Shown here in pieces: positions 1-12,020 of a stretch of DNA of 64,000 bases; the first letter of the stretch is position 1; every line of letters begins with the position of its first letter. This DNA comes from Fratercula arctica (lineage: Eukaryota; Chordata; Aves; Charadriiformes; Alcidae): NCBI GenBank assembly GCA_947846985.1, contig CANTUZ010000008.1, forward strand, positions 7,276,306-7,340,305, given 5' to 3'. The notes beneath the pieces were generated by a model. It saw nothing but the letters and a program-made list of their open reading frames with translations, made no database searches and had not been told where the DNA came from. The position numbers and the translations under genes were made by a program.

Positions 1-767
1 ATCTATGCTTTTCACAAATATTCAAAGAGCCTAACACACCACTCATGTTACAACATGCTTTTCTCTTTATTTTTCTTTTCCAAACTTTCCAACTTCACTA
101 CTGCATTTACCCCAGACTCTCAGTTGCAGTAAGCCACAAAGCTCCCCAGAGCTAAACTTCTTCAAGGAGCCACACAGGCTCCGTGTAAGGAGTTCAAACT
201 CAGCTCCCAACCTTTCAAGCACTCAACACCAACCTGCTCTGGTGTTCAGCAATCTGTGCTTCCCTCGAGGCTGCATGCAGAAAAAAAGCTACATTTGTAA
301 TCCGTTCTTGCAGACGCAGATGCCATGCCACCTCAAAGCACAGAGGATTACATCAAGTGCACGACTCTCCGCTGAGGAGCATGTGTACAGCCAACTCAAA
401 ATATTCTGATACAGGTTTTAGGGAGATCAAGAGCAACTGTGAGGATGGGAAGAACCAAAAAACCTTAATATCTTCTTTTCCACTCTGGTAATTGAAATTT
501 TTTCTTGAACTTACTTTCTTAGTACTGCTCTATGACTAACAAATGAGAATCTATCCAAATCTTCCATAAAACCATGCAAAGCATACAAAACATTGTATAC
601 AAATACAATAACATACTAACAAACAAAAACAATAACAACTTCCTCACAGTTACAGCACAGTCATTCTAAGTTCAACTACATTAACCTTTATTTCATGCAA
701 GAAAATTCCACCTGGAGAAGTCTGAATACTCCCTTTTACGCTGATGGCACCTGGGCTACTGCGAGAT
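1..767. other. Non-coding DNA left of the first CR1
   Basis: This is AT-rich sequence with no convincing exon, RNA gene or repeat. In the two-gene model it belongs to the first intron of the minus-strand gene that starts at the CpG island, or to the sequence beyond it. Open frames here are short and lack splice or codon support. Confidence 0.5.
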
Positions 768-2490
768 ACACAGAGAATCATAGAGTCATTTAGGTTGGAA
801 AAGACCTTTAAGATCACTGTTAAGCTAGCACTGCGGAGTCCACCAGTAAACGATGACCCTGAGCACCACATCTACACATCTTCTAAATACCCCCAGGGAT
901 GGCGACTCCACCACTTCCCTGGGCACCCTGTTCCAATGCTTGATAATCCTTTTGATGAAGAAATTTTTCCTAATATCCAATCTAAACCTCCCCTGGCACA
1001 GCTTGAGGCCATTTCCTCTTGTCCTATCGCCTGTTACTTGGGAGAAGAGACCGACCCCCACCTCTCTACACCCTCCTTTCAGGTAGTTGTAGAGAGTGAG
1101 GTCTCCCCTCAGCTTCCTTTTCTCCAGGCTGAACACCCCCAGCTCCCTCAGATGCTCCTCATAAGACTTGTGCTCCAGACCCCTCACCAGCTCCATTGCC
1201 CTTCTCTGGACCCGCTCCAGCGCCTCAATGTCTTTCTTGTAGTGAGGGGCCCAAAACTGGACACAGCACTCGAGGCGGGGCCTCACCAACACCGAGTACA
1301 GGGGGACGATCACTGCCCTAGTCCTACTCACCACACTGTTCCTGACACGGGCCAGGATGCTGGTGGCCTTGGCCCCCTGGGCACACCCCTGGGCACATCG
1401 CTGGCTCATACTCAGTCTGTCAACCCACACCCCCAGGTCCTTTTCTGCTGGGCAGGTTTCCAGCCGCTCCTCCCCAAGCCTGTAGCACTCCATGGGGCTT
1501 GTTGTGACCCAAGTGCAGGACCCGGCACTTGGCCCTGTTGAACCTCACACCATTGGCCTCGGCCCATGGATCCAGCCTGTCCAGATCCCTCTGCAACGCC
1601 TTCCTACCCTCAAGCAGGTCAACACTCCCACCCAACTTGGTGTCCTCTGCAAACTTACCGAGGGTGCATTCGATCCCCTCGTCCAGACCGTTGATAAAGA
1701 TATCAAAGAGAACAGGCCCCAGTGCCGAGCCCTGGGGAACACCACTCGTGACCGGTTGCCATCTGCATTGAACTCCATTCACCACCACTCTCTGGGCCCG
1801 GCTCTCCAAGCAGTTTTTTTACCCAGTGAAGCGTACACCCATCCAAGCCATGGGCAGACAGTTTCTCCAGAAGGATGCTGTGGGAAATCACGTCAAAAGC
1901 TTCACTAAAGTCCAGGTAAACAACATCCACAGCCTTTCCCTCGTTCACCAAGTGGGTCACCTTGTCACAGAAGGAGATCAGGTTAGTCAAGCAGGACCTG
2001 CCTTTCATGAACCCATGCTGACTGGGCCCGATCGCCTGGTTGTCCTGCACGTGCCACGCAATGGCACTCAGGATGATCTGCTCCATAACCTTCCCAGGCA
2101 CCGAGGTCAGGCTGACAGGCCTGTAGTTCCCCAGATCATCCTTCCGGCTCTTCCTGGGGACGAGTGTCACATTTGCTAGACGCCAGTTAATTGGGACCTC
2201 CCTGTTTTGTGGTAAGTGATGGAAAGTGGCTCAGTGAGCACTTCTGCCAGCTCCTTTAGTACCCTCAGGTGGATCCCATCTGGTCCCATAGACCTGTGTG
2301 TGTCTAAGTGCTGGAGCAGGTTGCTAATCATTTCCCCTTGGATTATGGGATCTTCATTCTGCTCTCCATCCCCATCTTCCAGCTCGGGGGGCTGGGCACC
2401 CCAAGAACAACTGGTGTTACTATTAAAGACTGAGGGAAAGAAGACATTAAGTACCTCAGTACTTCCTCCACATCCAATAAAGGACAGAGA
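768..2490 (-). mobile_element. CR1 LINE retrotransposon, 5'-truncated
   Basis: The element reads on the minus strand. Its 3' end lies at the left, where CATAGAGT/AATCATAG octamer-like repeats stand in place of a poly-A tail, as is typical of CR1. The right edge, near 2490, falls inside the ORF2 region just before the reverse-transcriptase domain, so the endonuclease and 5' half are missing. At about 1.7 kb it retains the RT domain, the C-terminal region and a short 3' UTR. 5' truncation is the usual outcome of target-primed reverse transcription in this family. CR1 is the dominant LINE of birds and other sauropsids. The edges are judged by eye and may be off by about 10-20 bases. Confidence 0.97.
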
Positions 2491-2502
2491 TTCTAAATGC
2501 AT
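825..2502 (-). pseudogene. Broken CR1 reverse transcriptase (ORF2 remnant)
   Basis: Read on the minus strand, the frame is split into four segments: about 2502-2176, 2170-1703, 1809-1420 and 1493-825. Reading-frame changes occur near 2190, 1810 and 1490. In order they carry the pre-RT segment (SMGPDGIHLRVL), the fingers region (NYRPVSLTS), motif A (YLDFSEAFD), motif B ([14 protein letters not shown]), the motif C region (FAEDTK) and the CR1-specific C-terminal part ([19 protein letters not shown]). The catalytic FADD box reads FAED, so the first of the paired aspartates is replaced. With the frame breaks and missing 5' half, the copy cannot encode an active enzyme. CR1-encoded RT normally copies its own RNA at a nicked chromosomal target. 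The antisense frame of 265 codons at 744-1541 on the plus strand is a shadow of this element. Confidence 0.95.
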
Positions 2503-2663
2503 TGATACAATGCATTACATGACATAACGCATTATAGTAACGCATCTCTCTGGCAACACAGGTCAACTTTAGTAAGCTACCCAAAGTCCAAGTGACTTCA
2601 AAACATGTCCTCAAGTGCTATTGAGTGCTTTGCTGAACCATGACCTAAAGCAAATCCAGATAC

Positions 2664-2686
2664 GGGGGGGGGGGGGGGGGGGGGGG
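2664..2686 (+). repeat. Poly-G tract of 23 G
   Basis: An uninterrupted run of 23 guanines is followed by AAGG, then an A-run. Long G homopolymers on one strand can form G-quadruplexes and often vary in length or are misassembled, so the exact count is uncertain. Confidence 0.9.
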
Positions 2687-2690
2687 AAGG

Positions 2691-4745
2691 CAAAAAAAAA
2701 AGCAATGAAAATCAAGATCAAGAATTTACAAAGTAGTCAAAATCTGGAAGCTAAAAATGGGTATTTTTCATCTCAGTAGGATAAACAGGTACAATTTTTA
2801 TAAACATTTACAAGCCTACTGTCTAATGACTGGAGATTGTGTAGTTTCTATTTCCCCAAAAAGTTTCAAGTATTTTAAGAATACAAGTAAGGTTTCACTC
2901 ATTAATCTAAATTATCAGTTAGAAAGGAAACTGAAGTCTACTTTCTGAAGTTCCTTTTCTTGATCTCAGAATGGCTCATAAATGTGGCTTTACTAGAAGA
3001 ATTTTGGGTTTAACCTCACATTAGATAAAACCTTTCTCTATTTCTCTCTGTAATATTTCTACAATTTTGATGAATAAAGACAAAAAGAGCATGGTCAAAT
3101 AAAAAATAATGCTGTCACAGCAAAAATAAAAAATTCATCATGAACTGCAAAGACCTATTGTGGCACTCAGTGCTTAAGCCCAGAAGGATTTTTTCATTTA
3201 TTAAGACCCTGCCCTTGTTCAACAGCATACTAATGAAGTTAATCTAAAGGCTAAATTTCAATTATGAATCACAGAACTGCATCTCTGCTCCCTGATTGCT
3301 CAGATAATCTAAATCAAGCCTTCTCCTATATAAAGCACAATGGCTGACTGTAGATAAAAGTTCCCAAAACATCAAAAACATTCAGTCCAGAAGGTAAAAT
3401 CTGACAAACACCTGTTTTCACATTCATTCAATAACTCTGTGGCAAAGTAATGGTTTCTAATAACTTGACAGACTGCTTGCTCACTTAAAATATGCTGCAC
3501 AGGTTTGAACAATAAAAGGAACAGCAAATGTTTAAATCTCTCAGGCTTGCAGCCAAGACAAAGTCTTCAGCCAGAGTAAAAAAGGGTTTCCATTTGCTGA
3601 AATAATTCAGGAGAAAATGTTTTCCTCTCGAGTACCTACGATGCATTTGTTCTGGAACGAAACCTGAGAGAACCGCCAAAGGAACACCAAGATCAGCAAG
3701 AGGCAGTGCCTCACTTGGCAATTAATATGCACGACTACAGACAGAGACGTGTTGCTTCATAACGTGTCGACACAGCTCACATCAGGAGCTGAAGCCGCAG
3801 AACTGGGGGAAAAAAAAAAAAAAACCAAAATATGAGTAATAACAACAACGCGGGTCATTTGCTTCCAATTGCTTCTGCAAACAGAAGAGTGATGAACTCT
3901 CACAAGAACAGCAAACCATGCTGCTACCAGGTCTGAAAGACAGATATGAAGGAAACACTGCATCTGCTTTTTAACAAGACAATAAAGAGAAGTTGAGCTG
4001 CCAGCCTTTAGTTTTCAGCTCAGAGGACAAGGCATGGAAGGACTGCTCGCTTCTGACAGAAGCCGAGGAAGCAAACAGGAACCAGAACACGGGAACACCA
4101 CAAGTTTCAACTGATCATAAATCTGAGTCAAAGAAACCAGAACCTTTCAAACTATCTCTCAGAAGCGTTTTCACCATACAGTACATGTGATTTCCAGATA
4201 CTATAACAACGCTAGGGTCCATTCCTCCATTTCTCATGGGGAAGGAAACCCAGAAAGAGTAAATGCATGGTAACAAACCATTATCTGACCATCTCTAGGA
4301 GTAAAAACGTCAGAGCAGATTTTCTTCCAAGCCCAGGACAAAACAGCGGTAAATTCCTGCTTTACACACACCCATGAGCTCCCATTCATACTCTGAGAAG
4401 GTCGAGCTCACAGACAGAGAGAAGACTCCCAAGACTTGCTGCCATTCCATAGCACTCAAATGCAGGTCAGACGTATTTGACTACTTTTTCATTGAGTTGT
4501 AAGACTTTTTTTTCATTCCTGTTTCAAGTTAGATGAAGTCAAACAGACACACCCACACCTTCACAGCAACCACTGCACGACTGAAGGTTTCTACTGTGTC
4601 CTAAACACAAACACTAACCCCTACAATTCTAGTTCTTCAGGATATAAGCAAAAATAGTGCAATTTTTCCATCTCTAGCCTCAGTCTACTGGTACCCCTTT
4701 TCACTGCCTTGATCCTTCAAGTATGTGTCACCCAGTGGGAAGTTA
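2691..4745. other. Non-coding DNA, probable intron
   Basis: AT-rich sequence with no convincing gene. Minus-strand frames of 65-80 codons (for example 3485-3721 and 3757-3963) have no paired good splice sites and resemble no family I recognise. An A-run lies near 3811-3824. Confidence 0.45.
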
Positions 4746-4793
4746 TCAGATTTTTTAATCAGATTTTTAAATCAGATCCTCAGATTTTTTAAT
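4746..4793 (+). repeat. 13-bp degenerate tandem repeat (TCAGATTTTTTAA)
   Basis: About three and a half copies of a TCAGATTTTTTAA unit lie head to tail, with one shortened copy (TCAGATCC) in the middle. It is a small local minisatellite, probably made by replication slippage. Confidence 0.8.
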
Positions 4794-4799
4794 AATTAA

Positions 4800-7066
4800 A
4801 AGTAAAAAAAAGTCATGAAAATGAAAGCTTTTCATTAAAAAAAAAACACCATAGATTTTCTTCCAGATTTCCAAGATATTCATAATGTTCTGATTTGTCA
4901 ATATTGACTACTACAACACTGATACGTATATGCAAAGCAATTTGGCAACTGCATCCTTCCAAAGCACAAAATCTTCTCATTGTCAAATACCAGAACGGGC
5001 ACTTTGCTTTTGTGTTTGACTGGATGCTGTGCAAGTTTTCATCCGTGCCTTAGTCTTTAATAAATAAGCTGTTTCTCAGCAACACGCTCATATTCGTCAG
5101 ACTGAGCAATAGGCACATACGTATACCCTTAGCAATATGCTTGGTGGAAGCAGGGCAGTTGCCATTCATAGTTTTTACGAAAATACATCTTAATTGAGTA
5201 GCAGCATTACACCACAAATGAGCCAGAAAAGAGGCCAACAATAATGACAGACCACTAGAAATAATCTGTTGTCTTCTGGGTAAACTGTTCAATGCTAAAA
5301 CTTATTATCTGTAAAAGCACCTTTTGAATCACTTTTGTTTTGCCCTGTGGAATACCTTAATGTTTCTATTGGTAATAAAATTTCTGGCTTGCAATACTGC
5401 CCTCGTCTATAAGACTGCAAGAGAAGGTAAGGAAAAGATGAAAACAGGGAAACACATAACTGCTGTTATTATTAAACCTTTAAGTTACAGAGTTAATTCC
5501 AGCTAAACATTTTTATCTGTTGCACTGTTTCTATGAAGTGGATTTTTTTTCTAGAAAGGAAATCTAATTTTTGCACCCGAGTGTCAAACAACTCCATGGT
5601 CATCTATATATGTGCACCGACTGTACTTCTGCTACAAGTAATCTGTTAAGCAGCACATCCCCAGCTGGGGACTGTAATTAGGGTGCAAACTGCCATACAA
5701 TCCCCTTGCCAGATTGATGAAGGAGACCTCTTACAAGGTGATCCAGAAGGCAGTGTTGAGACCATTAATCATTTATCCGTCGAGGAGAATACAAAACGCT
5801 CTGCCACCGAGAACATTACACTGCAAAAGTGTCTTGAAAAAACTAACACCTAAAAAACTAGCAAAAAAGCTAGTATTATTTTTGAAAAGTTTTAGGTAAT
5901 TTCACATCAAAAAAAGAGTTATGCAGATTTCAGAGAGAATTTGACACTCACACTTTGCTACTCCTTTTAAAAGCTTGATAAAGATCAGCTCAGAGGTTTT
6001 TTAGCTCTGCTAGCAACATCCTCAGATAGCAAACAAGTGTAACAGTAATCTACGGAGCAAGCTTAAATACACTGCCAGGCTGCTAACATTTCAGCCTGCA
6101 ACTACTTATTTTTGGGGATTTGAATTCATGGAAAATGCAAATATTTTCTATAATGTGTAATTGCAGATATTGTTAGTATAAAAATTCAATCTTGAACACC
6201 TGCCAAATGGGGTCTTCACTGTCCATCCTGAGCATGTAAGTCCTGACTCTGACAAACATCAGCTAAAATTTTTTAAATACGCTTACTGTAATGAAATACC
6301 TCAAGTATTTAAAGTTGAGTTCAAGCTTAAGTGTTTCCCTTCTTCATTCTTATTTGATCCAATAAGCAAGCCCACATGATCCTTACAGAACTCATGAAAC
6401 TCCTAAGAGATAAAAATGCAAAAACCAAAATCACCGATGTAGTCTAAGGACACGTTGCTTGAGTTTGAAGTATTTTTCTTTGGAAACGAGTTTTTAACCT
6501 TCCTTTGTATGCAGCCTCATGTTTTACTCACCACACACCATCCAAGATTATCAGCATCAAAACTTTCTGAGCTATACCCATCAGCTTCCCATCCCTTTCA
6601 CCTGAGCCCAGCCTAAGGGGGAGCCGCTTGGGTTGGGCAAGGGGAGGAGATGCGCTCCCCTGCCTTGAAATATCTGGAATTTAACAGAATTGACAAGAGA
6701 CTTCTGCTGTTTCAAAGGCAAACAAAATCTATCCTATACAGCTATGTACCAGACTAACAGAAAATACATTTTGCTGTAGAATGTGCAATAGGGAGGAAAC
6801 TTAATCCAAACACGTCATTACATAGTCCAACAGGATTTGCTTACAAACTCTAAAAACTATCCCAGTGAAGGCAAGCTCCTGGTAACTTAGCCTAAAAAGC
6901 AGTCAGCAGACAAGTACTTTTTTAATTTTTAACTGAAAAAGCCAAATCTGAATCATTTTCCACAGATCATCAACAAGCACATCTGAAATCAAGAGGAGAA
7001 AAAAAAAACCTACCACCTGTGGCTATGAATGAAGTTAAACCAATTTAAATATTTAAAAAAACATAC
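4800..7066. other. Non-coding DNA, probable intron
   Basis: AT-rich, with many short frames and no recognisable gene, RNA or interspersed repeat. Confidence 0.45.
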
Positions 7067-7141
7067 CTGTTTGCAAATTATGATATTTCCCTCACAACTC
7101 TCCTCATTCCCTAGAGACAAGAGGAATTTTTCTAAGGGACA
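7067..7141 (-). other. Candidate 75-nt exon, unidentified
   Basis: On the minus strand, a strong acceptor lies just above 7141: a pyrimidine-rich run ending in CCTCCCTTGCAG. A strong donor, AAACAG|GTATGT, lies at the other end, at 7067. Between them are exactly 25 open codons in phase 0, beginning CPLEKFLLSLGNEESCEGN. The candidate is in phase with the putative first exon at 17170. A second AG acceptor sits inside the segment (TTGTCTCTAG). I recognise no protein family. Good splice signals with a short open frame also arise by chance in large introns, so this is only a candidate; it could be a minor or cryptic exon. Confidence 0.22.
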
Positions 7142-8905
7142 CTGCAAGGGAGGCAAACAGCAGCCAAAACATCTCAGGAGTGAGGAAAGCCCAACACATT
7201 TTATAGCTACAAGTGCCTTTACAATGAGGGTGATTTTGCAAATATAATTATAGATACAACGAAGATTTTCATTTGTTTCTGCAACACTGGGGAACTTCTG
7301 ATTTCCAAACCCCTCGCTTGCTTGAATAAGCACGCAAGTAATCTTCTTGAATATGTTAGTGAGAGAAGGAAAGGAGAAATAGCTTCATTATCATTATACA
7401 GAATCTTACAGGCAGCTGTGGAAATCCCAGTTTCTTAAAAATTATTGCCACAATGAAACAACATAATGCACTTCAATGGCAAGTTCTATCATGTATCACT
7501 GATTCTCTCAATATTTACATTTTTCCAATATAGCCTGAACTAAGGACAAGAGCTCAGCAACACAGTAGCAGCATCCCCAGGATAATTCGCATATTCTAAG
7601 CCATTGTATCTTTTTAATAGGAGTCAGTAATATTAAAACATTAACTAAGAGAATAGAGCATAATTTGCAAACACAAAGATGCAAACCTGGAGATGACAAG
7701 GATGAAAAGAATCAAGTGTGGCATCATTTACCGAAAAGCAGCGGTAACGATCTAGCAACATTTTCAAAAAGTAGAGAAACAGATCTGTACACTGGATGGC
7801 CCAAGGCAATCCAGTGACACACCGCATCACCTAATCCTGCTGTTTACATTTCTTGAAGCTTGATCCTGCACAACAGCGGCAATGGAATAGAAAGTATTAA
7901 AGACAGCACACGGCTGAAGCAACACTGCAATACTTCAAACAGTGAACACCCGAGTCACTAGGACGTTGATCTGATTTTGGAGTAACAAGGAAAAAACCTG
8001 GCCCCGCTCCCCTTTTTGAGTCTCACTGTGTCATCGCTTACTGGCATTAATACTGCTCTCCTCCTTAGGCAAGCCCTTAAAGACTCTGATCCTTTATATT
8101 CTTTAAAGGGAGCAATTAATGCTGCTATTCAAAGTTTCTGACCTTTAGCTCTCAGTCCCAGTAGCGTTCCTCAGATTTTTCTTTTCAAGTTTAGCAGAAA
8201 ATAGTAACTCTTTGTGTCTTCCTAACAGCAGACATGCATTAATCCTAACCACAAACTGAAGACAGTTTTGGAAAAATAATTCCCAAAGTTTTTGTCTCCA
8301 AACATGCTCCTCTACAGGATCAGACGCTTCCCAAATTCTGCCTGCCCTTCTAAATCACTTCAGTTTAGATGTTCTGCCTTCCAGAAGTATTTTGGCAGAT
8401 CATTTTGAAGACGCTTTCATAGCTGCATCCCACATAGTTTAGCATCCCACACTGCGTTCCCCCTCATCATCCTCTGCAGGAGGATGACTTTTGCCAGGAT
8501 TATTTTCAGTGAAGCCACAGTGCTAAGTTCCATTTTCTTTATTCCTGCTAACACCACTCCCCACTCAGCCTTCCTGCCCCTCTTTCTTCTCCACAAAATT
8601 ATTTACTCAGTTTCCATGTTGCCTTTCAGAAATATTCCATAAGGAGCATCCCAGAATGAAAATAATACACTTATTATTTGTTGTCTTTGTCTAATTTGTA
8701 TTTTAAAACCACCAAACGTGGAGGCTGATATCTAGAAAACCAATAAAGCACGTTAGTTTCAGAACTGCCCCGCGAAGGCATCTTGCATTTTCTTTTCAAA
8801 GTATAATTAACGTATGCAGTCTTTTACAGGGTGCCAAATACCTTGCACACACACCCAAAAAAGAAACCCTAGTATATCCTACCCCTCCCAATCTCCCTCT
8901 CTCTC
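7142..8905. other. Non-coding DNA, probable intron
   Basis: No supported gene. A short minus-strand frame near 7740-7830 (LPWAIQCTDLFLYFLKMLL) lies between an AG and a GT, but the AG has no good pyrimidine tract. The part from about 8300 to 8620 is rich in C and T on the plus strand. Confidence 0.4.
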
Positions 8906-8929
8906 AAAAAAAAAAAAAAAAAAAAAAAA
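8906..8929 (+). repeat. Poly-A tract of 24 A after a CT-rich run
   Basis: It follows a CTCCCTCTCTCTC stretch, so a polypyrimidine run meets a poly-A run. No retroelement body is visible beside it, so I read it as a simple repeat rather than a LINE tail. Confidence 0.85.
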
Positions 8930-9339
8930 TCAAATCTAGTAATTCTAGCCCATCAATACCTTTCTGCATTAAACCTTTCCTGGTATGAAAGTCGTTACAG
9001 CTCATCTGGGAGACTGACAAGCTAATACTTCTCTAGACCCAGAGAAAGGGTATTCCACAGCCGAGGCTCTTCCCAATAGCCAGGGAAAAAGTTACACCTA
9101 TTTAAACAGAGCGTGAGCCGGGCTCAGCTAGCGCTGCGCAGGGAAGAGGCAAACAACTTGACAGTAAATGTAATTAGTGTTATACTTCCTGCCAAAATTA
9201 AACATGATATAAGCACACATATCAAACGAATTTGATGTGATACATTGATGTAGCTAAATATATAAAATGAAGGGGGGAGAGGTGGCTTAGCTTTTGGAAG
9301 GATGGGAGTAGGGTGGTTTTTTTTTAATTTAAAGGAAAA

Positions 9340-9900
9340 AAACAAATCTTGACATGCCTCCATCATTTCTGTGTCTCCATCTTGTTTGTTCATTAAAGTT
9401 TCTCCTCTCCTTTCTAGTTCCTTTTTCCATTATGGTCAGAGTGACACAAAACATCCTCTTTTTGTTGCAGCTCACTAAAATCGAAGCTGCATCATGCCTC
9501 TTTTTCCACGTCTTTTCTTCCCTCCTTGTCACTCGGAGGCTTCAACCCATTTGCTTTCTGAACACATTTGCAGTCCGAATCTGTTTCTCGACACCAGCTG
9601 GCTTGTTTGCCGCTCCTCTGTCTCGTTTGCACTCACCAAAACTCCTTCCCATCTGATCGCATCTCCATTCCAAATTGCCATCATCTCCTGGCTGTCACTA
9701 ACACATCCCCTTTACCCCATCCCAATAACAAATTTCCATCATCTTTGCAGATTTCTTAGCATGAGCAATTTTCTATTATTTTAAGCACTTTCTACTGTTC
9801 TCCTTCCTATGAACCACACAATTATCTCACCGCTTCCTGACAACTTGTAAAGCTTCTCTATATTTGCTTATTTTTCCACCAGGTTAATTTCAGCACAACA
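9340..9900 (+). other. Pyrimidine-rich stretch (C+T on the plus strand)
   Basis: The plus strand is strongly skewed to C and T for about 550 bases, with many TTTCC, CCTTT and TCTCC groups. Overlapping open frames at 9354-9656 and 9494-9784 follow from the shortage of stop codons in such sequence. No protein family is recognisable. Confidence 0.6.
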
Positions 9901-11916
9901 CATTGCCCCAGTCATGTTTTTCTTGGTCATTTCACTACCTTGACCAAACACCTCAGATTCACACCTCCCTGTGTTTAGCAAAACAACAAAATAGTAAGGT
10001 ATTGCAAGCTCTGTGGAGAAACCCTCCCTTACCAAATTTCAGTCTCAAGCTCCAGAGATACAAAAACCAAACCAGAGCATCTCTAGAATCAGGAAGCATT
10101 AACAAAAGCCTCAGAAAATAACTTATTTGGGTGCTACTCTATCAAATGTATATCTTTAATACCTAATTTAGACCTGATACTGGAGGAGGAGAATCATTCC
10201 CAACTCAACACCAAAGCAGAAGTAAGAGGAAGACAGCAATCCTCAATGCTCTCAGAGTTCAACCTGAAGATCAATGGGCTTTTCTGTTAAATGGGAAAAA
10301 ATATTAAAAAAAAACAACCAACCAAACACACACACCCCCCACACCTCCCTTCTCAAAAGAAAAAAGAACTGAACGCTTATTTTACTTTTGCTTCTGCTAG
10401 AAAGCAATACCAAAGCTTTCATTTACAGGCAGCCAAGTTTTATTCCAGAAAAATGACCACTTCATTTGGGGGGAATTTAACCTTTTGCCTATCTTGTTTC
10501 AATTTCCATTTTGGATCAGATTTTTACTTAAAAGTACTATCATGAATTCCGGCAACGTTTAGACAAAATTCAGCAAGTTCCCAAATCATTTTACTTCTTC
10601 GGAAATGGTGAGCTTTCACCAGCAATACACACTCCATGGACCAAGTTGTGTCCTCCCCAACTGGAAGCTCTGGGCCGCTCCATTTTCGGCAGCACTCGAA
10701 TTTGCCACTAAAGTACTTGAGATGGAAAAAATCTAGGCCAACCACAGGTATTTATGACTATTTTTAATGGAAAGTTTAAAAATTACTTTACCCCCCAAAA
10801 TAAGTCTTTAACTGGACTTGTCTTTGCTGTTCCAGCAAACACAGAGCATATTGCTGTTCATCTCCTGACAAATTACTCTCCGGGAGAATACAAATCATCC
10901 ATGGAAGAGAGCTCTGTTTCTACCCACTAAAGACAAAAAGCCAGCCACAAAACAGACTCCATCCCAGTGGAAAGCGTCCCTCGCTCATAAACACGAGTTT
11001 TAATCCCATTCATTAATGGTTGAATTGCGCTCACCTTTATTGTGCTACGTCTTCAGGTCCCTCTTCCCTCCATTATGGTTTTTGCTGTGGGCGTATTATC
11101 TGTTTCATTAACAACTGTAATACAATTCAATACATATTCCCACACCAGATAGGTTATTTTCCTGACTATTCTAAAACATTTCGTGGATGGAACACAGATG
11201 AATATTTAAATAGCAAAACAATACCACCAAAAAAAAAAGAAAAAAACAAACCCCACCGCAAGAAGAAATCCTACTGTGTTCCTGTTGGGATGGGTTTAGA
11301 AAAGAAAGTTTCCTGTATCTGTCAAGTCTCCCACCATCCAAGTTTTCTTCTTCATGAATGAACAGCACACACTAAAAACTGATGCTACATAAACTTTACA
11401 TCAGTGCTAGAGACAGCTGCAATCACAGACTCCGCTGCTCTGGACGCAACTAAAGCTGTATATCCTGTTTACTAGAGCTGTCTGAAATTAATTACAGGAT
11501 CTTAAATATTTGCAGCCTACAGGTTTTTTAAGTATCTCTGAAGGCCTTCGTTAATGCCCAGGAGTCGTTACTCCCACAGGGCAGTACCCTCAGCTTCACT
11601 GCTCTGCTCTCTACTGCAATTTTGCAATGAAAACCCAGCGGTTCAGTAAGAATAGGTGCCTAAGCAAAGAAAAAACTTCTATGCAGAGACAGAATATCAC
11701 TCTCCTGCTATATATCTACAGAAAAACAAAACAACAAACTCTTTTTAATATATATATATTTCTATATCTCTGCTCTGGCGAGTTCCACTCTCCACGATCT
11801 CCTGTTGAAAACCCAGCAGACAGAAGACCACGCTGCTCTCGCCATGTGCTGAAACAACACCAATAGGAATTAACAAGCTATTGTGGGAGATGGATCAGAA
11901 ATGGCCACGGTTATAC
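9901..11916. other. Non-coding DNA, probable intron
   Basis: AT-rich with short A-runs (near 10300 and 11230). No recognisable gene or interspersed repeat. Confidence 0.45.
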
Positions 11917-12020
11917 CTAACAACTGAAGAGATTGTTTCATTTGATCTTTCTTTTGGAGGGCTACACCAGTCTGAAAGAGCCAAACGGCACAGAGCATCC
12001 TTCTCTCCATTCCTGGCAAC
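11917..12020 (-). other. Candidate 104-nt exon, unidentified
   Basis: On the minus strand, TTGTCTGTCTTCAG is a good acceptor at 12020, and GTTAG|GTATAA gives a fair donor at 11917. The segment is open in phase 0 from GTT (VARNGEKDALCRLALSDWC and on) and leaves in phase 2. Entering in phase 0 would fit the putative first exon. However, splicing on to the 7067-7141 candidate would give a stop codon at once, so both cannot be consecutive coding exons. At least two other frames are also open here, which lowers the value of openness. No family is recognised. Confidence 0.15.

Noticed and set aside
744..1541. 265-codon plus-strand open frame
   Set aside because: It is the antisense of the CR1 element; the minus strand carries the readable RT sequence.
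7740..7830. Minus-strand segment LPWAIQCTDLFLYFLKMLL with AG and GT edges
   Set aside because: Weak acceptor, two frames open, no family.
8906..8929. Poly-A tracts (also 24546, 26101, 54643) as LINE or processed-pseudogene tails
   Set aside because: No element body or target duplication is visible in front of them, and CR1, the main bird LINE, does not end in poly-A.
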